Of a stretch of DNA of 64,000 bases, positions 54,693 through 63,531 are shown piece after piece. The position numbers were made by a program, and so were the translations under genes. The notes under the pieces are model-generated. The model made no database searches, was not told the origin of the DNA, and saw nothing but the letters and a program-made list of their open reading frames with translations. Origin of the DNA: Nonomuraea harbinensis. Its GTDB lineage: Bacteria > Actinomycetota > Actinomycetes > Streptosporangiales > Streptosporangiaceae. Position 1 is the first letter of the stretch, and each line of letters begins with the position of its first letter. The DNA is taken from NCBI RefSeq assembly GCF_019396385.1, contig NZ_JAHKRN010000004.1, forward strand, positions 124,001 to 188,000, in the 5' to 3' direction.

Positions 54693-56747
54693 TCAAGGCA
54701 GGGCCATCCACACGTTGATCCGCAGTGACCAGGTGCCGTCGGGCGCCTCGGTGAGCGACCGCTCGTCCTGCCGGGTGACCAGCCCGATCAGCTGCGTGGC
54801 CGGACCGTACGGGGCCACCTGCCCCTCCTCGGCGGCCAGCACGACCGGGGTGCGCCCGGCGGCCCGGACCCGCTCGACCAGGCGGCGCACGTCGGACTCC
54901 GGCGCGGTGTCGCCCTCCACCTGGCGCACCTCCGCGGCCGGGACGCCGCAGGCGCCGCGGACGACCTGCGTGTACCGGTCGGCGGTGACCCGTTCGGCGA
55001 TGAGCACCGAGGCGTCCGGCGGGATGCGCGCGCACATGGCGGCCACCGCGGCCGCCTCGCCCCGCCCGACCGGCGTGAACGCGGTGCCGATCGAGGTCAC
55101 GGCCGGCGGCACGACCAGGAGCAGTGCGCAGGCCGGCACGACCCAGCCGCGCCACCTGCCCTCTCCCGCCCGCTCGCGCAGCCACTTCGCTCCCCACACG
55201 GCCAGCAGGATCACGCCGGGGATCACCACCGGCACCAGGCGGCGCGCGGCCCACGGGTGGTCGGGGGTGATCGCCGGGCGGAGCAGCGTGGTGAGCGTGG
55301 CCCAGCCGATGACCGCCAGCGGCAGCAGCCATGGCAGGCCGCGGCCGCGCAGCAGCCGGTGCGTCAGCACGGCCGCGGCCAGCGTGGCGAGCACGAGCGC
55401 CGGGACGCCCACGTACCACGCCACCCAGTGCAGGGTGTGCTCGAAGTACAGGCGGGTGCCGTCGACCGGCAGGCCGTTGGCCTTCTGGATCTGCTCGATG
55501 AAGGTGGCGGTGAGCCGGTCGTCGACGTTGTCGGGGACCCGGCGCACGGTCACCAGCCAGGGCCGCACCGCCAGCCCGGCCATGGTCAGCGCCACCAGCG
55601 TCGCCCCCGCCGCCGGCAGCCATCCCGGCGGCCTGAGCCTGGCCAGCAGCGGCGCGGCCACCGTACCGGCGAGCGTCAGCACCAGGACGGCGGCGCAGAT
55701 CAGCAGCAGCGGCCGCATCGAGCTGGACAGGTACGTCAGGTAGGGCCGCGACAGCCCGTAACCGGCGGCCAGGCCGAGGCCCGCCCCGGCGGCGAGCCCG
55801 GCCAGCAGCGGCGGCCCCAGCCCTCCGTGGCGGCCGGGCGACCGGCGGCCCATCGCGACGAGCAGCCCGGCGAACGCCAGCACGGGCAGCACGTCACGCA
55901 GGCCGTCCACCCGCACCAGCACGGCCAGCCCGAGCGTCAGCCCGCCCAGCGCGGCCCCGATCCGCCGCCCGTGCCCGTACAGGGCGTCGTGCACCAGCGC
56001 CAGCCCGCCGAGCAGCAGGAGCATCGACGGGATCTCGCTGAAGGTGGCGCGCGAGGTGTAGATGATCGGCATGCAGCAGGCGAACGCCAGCGCCGCCACC
56101 GGGGCCCAGCGCCCGCCGGCCAGCCGGGCCGCGAGCCCGGCCACGGCGAGCACCGCCAGCGCCCCCAGCACGACCGGGGCCAGGAACAGCCCGCCGAGCC
56201 ACTCCCCGAGCGCGAACAGCATCGGCGCGCCCGGCATGAACTGCGGCACCACGGAGTCGCCGACGGCGTAGAAGCCGACGCTCTCGAAGATCAGCGACGG
56301 GTCGGCCCCGCCGAACGCCTCCGGCCGCGCGGGGATCGGCAGCGACCCCTCCCGCGCCAGCCAGATCGCGTACTGCGCGTAGGTGGACGGGTCACGGCGG
56401 ACGGCGAGCTGCTCACCGTGCATGACCCCGTTGAACACCCCGGCCCCCGCCGCGACCGCCACAGCAGCGGCCACCTGCCCCACCGTGGCCCGCACGGTGT
56501 CGACGGGCCCGTCTCCGTCGGCGTCCTCCGGCACGCTGACCAGCCCGCGCGTGCCCGCCCAGCACAGCAGCCCCGCCATGGCCAGCCCGAGCGGGATCGC
56601 CACCGCCGGCCGGTAGACGCCGAACGCGAGCAGCGGCAGCGCGGCCAGCAGCCACCCGGCCACGGCCAGCGCGGGCAGCACCGAGAGCGCCGCGAGCACC
56701 CGGCCCGCCGGCGGCCTCCGCATCGGGTCCAACCAGGCGATTCCCAT
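54693..56747 (-). CDS. Large polytopic GT-C-like membrane protein
   Basis: The protein has 684 residues with about 12-13 hydrophobic helices and an extracytoplasmic C-terminal domain (about 560-684). The first loop after TM3 carries LAVRRDPSTYAQYAIWLAREGSL, with an Asp that fits the GT-C pattern. GT-C enzymes use polyprenyl-phosphate-linked sugars, which fits the neighbouring DPM1-type GT2 gene. No close family can be named. The start is uncertain (ATG 56747 or 56723; neither has a good ribosome site). The tnpB remnant lies just past its stop. Confidence 0.75.
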   Translation of the reverse strand: MGIAWLDPMRRPPAGRVLAALSVLPALAVAGWLLAALPLLAFGVYRPAVAIPLGLAMAGLLCWAGTRGLVSVPEDADGDGPVDTVRATVGQVAAAVAVAAGAGVFNGVMHGEQLAVRRDPSTYAQYAIWLAREGSLPIPARPEAFGGADPSLIFESVGFYAVGDSVVPQFMPGAPMLFALGEWLGGLFLAPVVLGALAVLAVAGLAARLAGGRWAPVAALAFACCMPIIYTSRATFSEIPSMLLLLGGLALVHDALYGHGRRIGAALGGLTLGLAVLVRVDGLRDVLPVLAFAGLLVAMGRRSPGRHGGLGPPLLAGLAAGAGLGLAAGYGLSRPYLTYLSSSMRPLLLICAAVLVLTLAGTVAAPLLARLRPPGWLPAAGATLVALTMAGLAVRPWLVTVRRVPDNVDDRLTATFIEQIQKANGLPVDGTRLYFEHTLHWVAWYVGVPALVLATLAAAVLTHRLLRGRGLPWLLPLAVIGWATLTTLLRPAITPDHPWAARRLVPVVIPGVILLAVWGAKWLRERAGEGRWRGWVVPACALLLVVPPAVTSIGTAFTPVGRGEAAAVAAMCARIPPDASVLIAERVTADRYTQVVRGACGVPAAEVRQVEGDTAPESDVRRLVERVRAAGRTPVVLAAEEGQVAPYGPATQLIGLVTRQDERSLTEAPDGTWSLRINVWMALP

Positions 56748-56921
56748 CGGTGAGCGAGCGTATCCAACCTCACGCCGACGGCACGCCAGGCAGCGCCGAG
56801 AACCCACCAATCATGATCACACCAAACCCCCGCCCCCAGCACACGATGACGAAAGCCAAGACCAAAGGGACGAGTCACGGGTTCACCCCACCTACGGCGG
56901 GTCGGGCAGGCCGAAGGCTTG

Positions 56922-56966
56922 CTATCGGCGCCCAGCCCGAGGGGTTTCCCAAAAGGCTTTTTGAGT
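56922..56966. repeat. Dispersed intergenic repeat, copy 2
   Basis: Shares 34 of 35 positions with copy 1 at 3324-3358 (begins CTATCGGCGCCCAGCCCGAG). Here it is flanked on both sides by CACCTACGGCGG and CACCTACTACGGCGG. It lies in a 419-bp gap between two GT-C-like genes. Confidence 0.8.
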
Positions 56967-57044
56967 GTCCACCCCACCTACTACGGCGGAAAACAGAAGA
57001 AGGAGACCACAGCCCGAGTAGATGACCACGGCAGCACACGACGT

Positions 57045-57232
57045 CGCCGGCTTGGGATGCCGGCAGGGCGGGCGGGGCCGGTCACGTACGTGACGGGGGG
57101 AAGATCGGGAGGGCGCGGGGGCCGGTAGCGAACGCAGCGGGACGGAAGACAAGGAACCGGCTTGAGATGACGGCACCGCGGGCGGGGGCCGGTAGCGTAC
57201 GCGGCGTGGGGGGAGATCGGGAGGGCGCGCGG
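57045..57232. repeat. Two imperfect ~77-bp repeats upstream of the second GT-C gene
   Basis: Copy 1 (57045-57120) and copy 2 (57156-57232) share CCGGCTTG-GATG-CGGCA, GGGGCCGGT, GTACG and GGGGAGATCGGGAGGGCGCG blocks, period about 111 bp. A third partial core (GGGGCCGGTAGCGAACGC) lies at 57117-57134. Copy 2 overlaps the first codons of the downstream gene as annotated, casting doubt on its start. Confidence 0.7.
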
Positions 57233-58657
57233 CGAACAGCCGCTCGCGTGCGCGGCGTGGTGGATGAGCGGGCCGGGTTCGGGCGGCACGGGTGGTTTCT
57301 GGCGGTCCTGGCGATCGGCGCCGCGCTGCGGGTGGTCACGATGCTGGGTTACCGGCCGGCGCTGTGGTTCCCCGACTCCTACACCTACGTGGTCACCGTC
57401 CTGCGGCCCCGGCCCGATCTGGTGCGCCCGGCGGGCTACTCGATGTTCATGAAGCTGCTGGAGCCGCTGCACTCCTTCGGCGCGGTCACCGCCGCCCAGC
57501 ACCTGCTGGGGCTGGCCACCGGGGTGCTGGTCTACTGGGCCGCGGCGCGGCACACCCGGAGGTGGATCGCGACGCTGGCCGCCGTCCCCGTGCTGGTGGA
57601 GCCGTACCAGATCGAGCTGGAGCACCTGCTCGTATCCGACACGCTGTTCATGTTCCTGGTCGTCGCCGCCGTCGCGCTCGCGCTCGCCGGACGGCCCAAG
57701 GCGGTCACGATCGGGCTGCTGCTGGCCGCCGCCTCGCTCACCAGGACCGTCGGGCAGCCGTTGATCGTGGTGCTGGTGGCCTGGTTCCTGCTGCGCCGCC
57801 AGATCAGGCCGGCCTGGATCATGCTGGTGGCCGCGGTGGTCCCGATCCTCGCGTACGGGGGCTGGTTCTACGCCACCTACCAGCGGGTCGGCGTCATCGG
57901 CGCGAACGGCGTCTTCCTCTACGCCCGCACGATGTCGTTCGCCGACTGCGCCGAGATGGACCCGCCGCCCGACCTGCGGGTGCTGTGCGACCCGCGCCCG
58001 GCCGACCAGCGGCCGCCGTCGCAGGAGTACATCTGGGCCAGGGACGCGCCGATCGTTGCCCTGCCCGGCATCACGTTCACCAAGGAGACCGACGACCTGG
58101 CCATGCGCTTCGCGCTGCTGGCGATCCGCACGCAGCCGCTCGACTACGCCGGCTCGGTGCTGGCGGAGCTGGGCCGCTCGTTCGTGTGGGGCCGCCCGGT
58201 CTACCCCGACCAGGAGATCTACGGCTACTACCAGTTCCCCGAGACCCCGCCGGGGCCGCCGGGCCGCTACCCGGCGCAGGTCGGCACCGAGTTCGCCAAG
58301 CGCTACGAGCAGGGCCCGATCGGCACCTCGATCGTGGAGCCGTACGCCGGGTGGATGCGCGCCTACCAGGACGTGGCGCGGATCCCCGGCACGGTCCTGC
58401 TGGTGGTCCTGCTCGTGCCGCCCGCCGCCGTGGCGTGGCGGGCATTCCGGTACGGGCGGGGCCCGGGTTCCCCTCGTGCCCTCTGGCTGCTGCCCTGGTC
58501 GGTGGCCGTCGTGTTGTTGATCACTCCGGCGGCCGTGGCCGAGTTCGACTACCGGTACGTGCTGCCGGCGGTGCCACTCGCCTGCCTGGCGGCGGCGCTG
58601 GCCTGCGGGAACGGTAGAGAATTTACTGATCTTATTCCACGAAATGTCCAACTCTGA
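57167..58657 (+). CDS. Polytopic GT-C-like membrane protein
   Basis: The protein has 496 residues with about ten helices. The first periplasmic loop has ALWFPDSYTYVVTVLRPRPDLVRPAGYSMFMKLLEPL with the Asp expected of GT-C enzymes. An extracytoplasmic loop (about 255-345) contains CAEMDPPPDLRVLCDPRPADQRPPSQEYIWARDAP with a Cys pair. Probably a polyprenyl-phosphate-sugar-dependent transferase. ATG 57167 is used because AAGGA lies upstream, but the first 27 residues lie in an intergenic-type repeat; GTG 57248 may be the true start. Confidence 0.75.
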   Translation: MTAPRAGAGSVRGVGGDREGARRTAARVRGVVDERAGFGRHGWFLAVLAIGAALRVVTMLGYRPALWFPDSYTYVVTVLRPRPDLVRPAGYSMFMKLLEPLHSFGAVTAAQHLLGLATGVLVYWAAARHTRRWIATLAAVPVLVEPYQIELEHLLVSDTLFMFLVVAAVALALAGRPKAVTIGLLLAAASLTRTVGQPLIVVLVAWFLLRRQIRPAWIMLVAAVVPILAYGGWFYATYQRVGVIGANGVFLYARTMSFADCAEMDPPPDLRVLCDPRPADQRPPSQEYIWARDAPIVALPGITFTKETDDLAMRFALLAIRTQPLDYAGSVLAELGRSFVWGRPVYPDQEIYGYYQFPETPPGPPGRYPAQVGTEFAKRYEQGPIGTSIVEPYAGWMRAYQDVARIPGTVLLVVLLVPPAAVAWRAFRYGRGPGSPRALWLLPWSVAVVLLITPAAVAEFDYRYVLPAVPLACLAAALACGNGREFTDLIPRNVQL

Positions 58658-58800
58658 GTATGCTTTGCCCCGGTATCATCACCGCTGGGTCACGGTCGAT
58701 TCCTCCAGTCATGGCTGCGGCGACGCCGCCGGTGACCTAGTCTCGTGGCGCAGAACGACCGAGCCAGCGCGTGAGGCGCAGCGACGAGGCTAGGGGGCGC

Positions 58801-60417
58801 ATGAGTGACTACAGAGGCATGTCCGTAGAGGACAGCAGGTCCCCCCAGCCCGGCAGCAGGATGGCACGCAGGCTCGCCGCATCGGCGCCGCCTCCGCCGA
58901 AGGAGCCCGAGCGCGGCCGGCGGGGCGGAGACGGCGGCAACGGCAAGATGCGCGTGCTGGCCTGGGTCAGCATCGCGGCCACGTCCCTCATGGTCGCCGG
59001 CTCGCTGACCGGCTACGTCGCCTACCGCGACGCGTTCGGCGCGATCGACCAGAAGAACGTCAAGGACGACATCATCAACCCCCGCCCCCGCGACACCGGC
59101 GCGCTCAACGTGCTGCTGGTCGGCTCCGACACCCGCGCGGGCGACGGCAACGCCCAGTACGGCCAGGAGACGGCCCGGCTGGCCGACGCGGGCGGCAAGC
59201 GCACCGACACGATCATCGTCCTGCACATCTCCCCCAACCGCGATCAGGCGAGGCTCATCAGCTTCCCGCGCGACTCGATGGTGGACATCCCCAAGTGCAA
59301 GAACGAGACGACCAAACAGGAGATGCCGCCCAGCCGCGCGATGATCAACTCCGCCTACAACCACGGCGGCGTCGCCTGCACGATCTCCACCCTGGAGACG
59401 CTGACGGGCATCCGCATCAACCACTTCGTCGAGGTCGACTTCAGCGGCTTCAAGAACATCGTCGACTCGCTCGGCGGCATCGAGATCTGCCTCAAGTCCG
59501 GCGTCAACGACAAGAATGCCAAGCTGGTCCTCCCGCCCGGCAAGAGCCTGCTCAACGGCGAGAAGGCGCTGGGCTACGTGCGGCTGCGCAGCTACGGCGA
59601 CGGCAGCGACATCCAGCGCATCAAGCGCCAGCAGATCTTCCTCAGCAAGGTCATCGCCAAGGCCACCAGCAGTGACCTGCTCACTGACCCGATCAAACTC
59701 ACCGGGTTCATCAAGTCGGCCGCCCAGTCGGTGACCATGGACCCCGACCTGGCCAACAACCCGCAGAAGCTCATCGACATCGGCATGAGCGCCAAGGACC
59801 TCACCGCCAAGGGCGTCAAGCTCACCACGGTCCCGTGGATCCCCGACCCCGAGGACGAGAACCGCGTCGTCTGGCAGCAGCCGGCGGCGGGCGAGCTGTT
59901 CGACTCCATCATCAACGACACCGAGCTCCCCGAGCCCACGCCGAGCGCGACCGCCGACAAGCCGAAGGTCGCCGTCAAGCCCGGCCAGGTGCGGATCCAG
60001 GTGCTCAACGCCACCGGCGAACCGGGCAGGGCGCGCGAGGTCGCCGACCAGCTCGCCAAGGAGGGCTTCCAGGTCACCGGGCTGGGCAACTACGCCGACG
60101 CCGGCGGCCAGCCGGTCGCCGCCACCGAGGTCCGCTACCCGAAGACGGCCGAGACCGGCGCCGACCACGCCGACGTGCTGACCAAGAAGCTCAACCCCGC
60201 GCCCGACGCGACGGCCGGCAAGGTCAGGCCCACCAACACCGAGCCGTACACGCCGACGGTGGCCCCCACCACCGCGCCGGCCGCCGACGGGCCGAAGGGT
60301 CCGGTGCTCCAGCTCGTCATCGGCACCGACTTCAAGGCCGTCAAGGTCACCAAGCTGTCGGAGGCCGTGGAGAAGAACACCATCACCGCGTCCCAGCAGA
60401 AGAACGTCTGCGTGTAA
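58801..60417 (+). CDS. LytR-CpsA-Psr (LCP) family protein with LytR_C domain
   Basis: The protein has 538 residues. A basic, disordered N-terminus, one TM helix (about 50-72), then the LCP domain (about 95-290): LNVLLVGSDTRAGDG, RTDTIIVLHISPNRDQARLISFPRDSMVDIP, NSAYNHGG, VDFSGFKNIVDSLGGIEICL, RLRSYGDGSDIQRIKRQQ. A C-terminal LytR_C domain (about 400-480, VRIQVLNATGEPGRAREVADQLAKEGF) and Pro/Thr-rich linker follow. LCP enzymes move lipid-linked glycans to peptidoglycan (arabinogalactan, teichoic acid, capsule), which fits the glycan genes here. AGGGGG precedes the ATG. Confidence 0.95.
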   Translation: MSDYRGMSVEDSRSPQPGSRMARRLAASAPPPPKEPERGRRGGDGGNGKMRVLAWVSIAATSLMVAGSLTGYVAYRDAFGAIDQKNVKDDIINPRPRDTGALNVLLVGSDTRAGDGNAQYGQETARLADAGGKRTDTIIVLHISPNRDQARLISFPRDSMVDIPKCKNETTKQEMPPSRAMINSAYNHGGVACTISTLETLTGIRINHFVEVDFSGFKNIVDSLGGIEICLKSGVNDKNAKLVLPPGKSLLNGEKALGYVRLRSYGDGSDIQRIKRQQIFLSKVIAKATSSDLLTDPIKLTGFIKSAAQSVTMDPDLANNPQKLIDIGMSAKDLTAKGVKLTTVPWIPDPEDENRVVWQQPAAGELFDSIINDTELPEPTPSATADKPKVAVKPGQVRIQVLNATGEPGRAREVADQLAKEGFQVTGLGNYADAGGQPVAATEVRYPKTAETGADHADVLTKKLNPAPDATAGKVRPTNTEPYTPTVAPTTAPAADGPKGPVLQLVIGTDFKAVKVTKLSEAVEKNTITASQQKNVCV

Positions 60418-60453
60418 GGCTCCTGCAAGTTGTCTGTGTAACCCTCAGGCCGT

Positions 60454-60482
60454 GAGACAGGACCTCCGGCGCCCGCTAGGGT
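60454..60482 (+). promoter_or_regulatory. Candidate promoter for the acyltransferase gene
   Basis: GAGACA (60454-60459) and TAGGGT (60477-60482) are separated by 17 bp, a partial match to the sigma-70-type consensus. It would start transcription near 60489, consistent with translation from GTG 60569. Low confidence because the hexamers match only partly. Confidence 0.35.
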
Positions 60483-60568
60483 GGTTCGGGTCGGCGACGC
60501 GGCTCGCCCTCGCGGGCGTCGCCGCCTGTCGCGTACCCCGGCCCCGAGCGAAGCTGAGCGACTTCCCT

Positions 60569-61735
60569 GTGTCTGACACCAAGTACTCCCCTCCGGTCCA
60601 GGTTCCCGGCGATGAGAGTGCGGGGCCGGCGAACACAGGGGCCCGCTGGCCGCTCCCCGGCGGCGGCGGCCTCTTCGAGCGCCCTGGCCAGGAGCAGGCC
60701 GAGCCCACCCAGAAGCCCGAGCCCGAGGCCGGGCCGCCGAAGCGCAGGCGCGACCCGTACCTCGACAACGTCAAGTTCGTGCTCATCGCGCTCGTCGTGG
60801 TGGGCCACTCGCTGGTGCCGACGCTCGACGCCGACTCCAACCGGGCGCTCTACATCTTCATCTACACCTTCCACATGCCGCTGTTCGTGCTGATCAGCGG
60901 CTACCTGTCCAGAAACTTCTGGAACTCCAACGCCAAGACCAACAAGCTCGTCGACACGTTCCTCGTGCCGTACGTGATCGTCGAGGTCGGCTACGCGGCG
61001 CTGCGCTTCTCCCTCGGGCAGAAGTGGAGCCTGACGATCATCGACCCGGCGTGGCTCAACTGGTATCTGCTGGCGCTGCTGTTCTGGCGGCTGTCGACGC
61101 CGGTGTGGAAGCGGATGAAGTTCCCGATCCCGGTGGCGATCGCGATCTACCTGTTCGCCGGGTTCTCCGAGATCTCCGGTGACTTCAGCATGGACCGGTT
61201 CTTCGGCCTGCTGCCGTTCTTCGTGATCGGGCTGGTCATGCAGCCGGAGCACTTCGAGCTGCTCAACCGGCTGTGGATCAAGATCGCCTCGGTGTTCACC
61301 ATCGTCGCCGCGGCCACCGTGGCCATCCTCATCGCGCCCTGGGCCAAGCTCGCGCCGTTCTACTTCAAGAACAGCTACGAGAAGATGGACCTGTCCTGGT
61401 ACATGGGGCTGGGCGTGCGCGTCGGGCTGCTGGTCTGCGCCCTGGCGCTCTGCTTCGCGGTGCTGGCGCTGGTGCCGCGGGGCGAGACGTGGTACTCCGA
61501 TCTCGGCACCCGCACCCTCTACTGCTACCTGCTCCATGGCATCCCGGTGCTCATCGCCAAGGAGCAGGGCTGGCTCGACCTGCCGTGGCTGCACGGCCCG
61601 CTCGGGGCGCTGGCGATCAGCTTCAGCTGCTTCGCGCTGGCGATCGTGCTGTGCCTGCCGGAGACCCGGACGGTCTTCAAGTGGGTGCTGGAGCCGCGCC
61701 TGACCTGGCTCTATCGCCGTCCTTCCAGAAGTTAA
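60569..61735 (+). CDS. Acyltransferase 3 family membrane protein
   Basis: The protein has 388 residues. After a Pro-rich cytoplasmic N-terminus (about 60 residues), an acyltransferase_3 domain has about ten helices and the family features RRRDPYLDNVKFVLIALVVVGHSLVP (catalytic His in VVGHS), FIYTFHMPLFVLISGYLS, and TRTLYCYLLHGIPVL. It would transfer acetyl or another acyl group to a surface sugar, in keeping with the glycan genes around it. GTG 60569 is preferred; an ATG at 60452 would add 39 unconserved residues. Confidence 0.88.
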   Translation: MSDTKYSPPVQVPGDESAGPANTGARWPLPGGGGLFERPGQEQAEPTQKPEPEAGPPKRRRDPYLDNVKFVLIALVVVGHSLVPTLDADSNRALYIFIYTFHMPLFVLISGYLSRNFWNSNAKTNKLVDTFLVPYVIVEVGYAALRFSLGQKWSLTIIDPAWLNWYLLALLFWRLSTPVWKRMKFPIPVAIAIYLFAGFSEISGDFSMDRFFGLLPFFVIGLVMQPEHFELLNRLWIKIASVFTIVAAATVAILIAPWAKLAPFYFKNSYEKMDLSWYMGLGVRVGLLVCALALCFAVLALVPRGETWYSDLGTRTLYCYLLHGIPVLIAKEQGWLDLPWLHGPLGALAISFSCFALAIVLCLPETRTVFKWVLEPRLTWLYRRPSRS

Positions 61736-61791
61736 GCGGCAGTTACCCCCGCATTCACGCCTTTGACCCGGTCGGCGCGGAGCATCGACGC

Positions 61792-62778
61792 ATGCGGGTA
61801 TGCGTTGCCACCGTCGTCCATCATCCCGAGGACGCCCGGATCATGCATCGGCAGATCAGGGCGCTGCTCGACGCCGGCCACGAGGTGACCTACGTCGCGC
61901 CGTTCACCTACCACAACGTGACGCCCACCCCACGGCTCACCGCCGTCGACGTGGCGCGCGAGGCGGGCCCGGGCCGGGCCCGGTCGGCTCTCAGGCGCGG
62001 CGTGCGGGGCGCCGACCTCCTGCTCGTGCACGACGCCCGTCTCCTCCGCGCGCTGCCGTACCGCCGCCCTCCGGTCGTCTGGGACGTACGCGAGGACGTC
62101 TCCGAGGCCAGGCTGGCGCGGGCCGCACGCAGGTGCCACGTGATCACACCGGACGTGGTGCCCGAGGCCACTCTCGTGGCGCCGGACCCGCCCCCTCCCG
62201 GGGAGACGAGAGTGGTCCACATCGGCCGGCTGTCGGCCGCCAGGGGCGTTAACGAGCTCATCGGCCTGGCCCGGCGGCTGGCCCCGCACGGCATCCGGAT
62301 GGACCTCATCGGCCAGGCCGACCCGGCGGCGCGCCCGCTGCTGCGCGACGCCCAGCGGGTCGGCCTGCTGGACTGGTTCGGCCACGTGCCGCTCAGGCAC
62401 GCGCTGCGGATGGCCGAGGGCGCGCTGGCCGGCCTGTCGCTGGCCGGTCCAGCGGTGACCGGGCCGCCCACCAAGATCCTCGACTACCTGGGCCGGGGCC
62501 TCCCCGTCGTGACCACCTCGCAGGGCGCCGGAGTGGTGGAGCGGGCGGGCTGCGGCTTCGTGGTCCCGCTGGACGTGGACGCGGCGCTCGACGCCGTGCT
62601 CGACCTGAAGGAGAGCCCCGAGCTGCGCCGGTCGCTCGCCGCGCGCGGGCACGCGCACGCCCGCGCGCACCACCACTGGCCGGACCACGCGCCGGCGTTC
62701 GTGGCCCGGATGGAAGGCTGGGCCGGGGTTCCCGCCCGCGCCCCGTCGTTCGCGGTACAGAGCAGGTCCGTGGGGTGA
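61792..62778 (+). CDS. GT4-family glycosyltransferase
   Basis: The protein has 328 residues with a GT-B fold. N-terminal lobe: MRVCVATVVHHPEDARIMHRQIRALLDAGHEVTYVAPF; donor lobe: VVHIGRLSAARGVNELIGLARRL, TKILDYLGRGLPVVTTSQGAGVVERAGCGFVV. The ExxxxxxxE signature is not clear: the region is PPTKILDYLGRGLPV. GGAG precedes the ATG. Shorter than most GT4 enzymes (about 370). Donor and acceptor unknown. Confidence 0.82.
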   Translation: MRVCVATVVHHPEDARIMHRQIRALLDAGHEVTYVAPFTYHNVTPTPRLTAVDVAREAGPGRARSALRRGVRGADLLLVHDARLLRALPYRRPPVVWDVREDVSEARLARAARRCHVITPDVVPEATLVAPDPPPPGETRVVHIGRLSAARGVNELIGLARRLAPHGIRMDLIGQADPAARPLLRDAQRVGLLDWFGHVPLRHALRMAEGALAGLSLAGPAVTGPPTKILDYLGRGLPVVTTSQGAGVVERAGCGFVVPLDVDAALDAVLDLKESPELRRSLAARGHAHARAHHHWPDHAPAFVARMEGWAGVPARAPSFAVQSRSVG

Positions 62779-62814
62779 TGGTCACGGCGTCCGGCGGTTG
62801 ATGTACTAGACGCC

Positions 62815-63531
62815 ATGGCATCGCATCTGATCCAGGGCCGGACGGTGAGCATGCCCGTCCGGGTACGGGACGTCATGGTGTGTGGCGCTCTCTACCTGGT
62901 CCGGGCCGACGCCGCAAGGGCCGTGCTCGCGTATTCGGGGCTGGACGTGGCCGAGGTGCTGCCCGGCAAGGCCGTCTGCGTGCTGGTGTTCGCCGACTAC
63001 CGCGACGGCGATCTCGACTCCTATCACGAGTTCGGCATGGCGTTCCTGATCCGTCGGCCGGGGGCGACGGGCTCGGTGGGGCTCGCCGACCTGCGGAACG
63101 CTGCCGCGTTCGTCCACTGGATGCCGGTCGACCAGGGCTTCACGCTGGAGGCGGGGCGCTCGCTGTGGGGCGTGCCGAAGGAGCTGGCCGACATCGACCT
63201 GCGGCTCGGCTCCCCGTACAAACGGTGCGTCCTGAGCAGGGACGGCAGGCTCGTGCTCGACATGCTGGTCAAGCCCGCCGCTCCGCTGCCCGGACCGGGC
63301 CCGGTGATCGCCCTGGACGCCTACACGCACCGCGACGGGCTCACCCGGCGCATCCCGTGGACCGTCCAGACCCGCGGCCTCCGCGTGCGCCCCGGCGGCG
63401 CGCTGATCCGGCTGGGCAACCACCCCATCGCCAAGGAGCTGAGCGAGCTGGGCCTGCCCAAGCGCCCCCTGCTGGCCGGCACGGTCGCGCACGCCACCAT
63501 GGCCCTGGAAGAGGCCGAGCTCGTCCGCTAG
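62815..63531 (+). CDS. Acetoacetate decarboxylase-like protein
   Basis: The protein has 238 residues in the ADC family. SLWGVPKELADI holds the Lys that in acetoacetate decarboxylase forms the Schiff base, and EFGMAFLIRRPG lies in the region where the pKa-tuning residues are found. Known family members split acetoacetate to acetone and CO2; in actinomycetes many have other, unknown substrates. It converges on a TetR gene with a shared CTAG containing both stops (63528-63531), so control by that regulator is plausible but unproven. Confidence 0.8.
   Translation: MASHLIQGRTVSMPVRVRDVMVCGALYLVRADAARAVLAYSGLDVAEVLPGKAVCVLVFADYRDGDLDSYHEFGMAFLIRRPGATGSVGLADLRNAAAFVHWMPVDQGFTLEAGRSLWGVPKELADIDLRLGSPYKRCVLSRDGRLVLDMLVKPAAPLPGPGPVIALDAYTHRDGLTRRIPWTVQTRGLRVRPGGALIRLGNHPIAKELSELGLPKRPLLAGTVAHATMALEEAELVR

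Noticed and set aside
44071..62778. Secondary-metabolite gene cluster
   Set aside because: No PKS, NRPS, terpene synthase or RiPP genes; the content is envelope glycan assembly.
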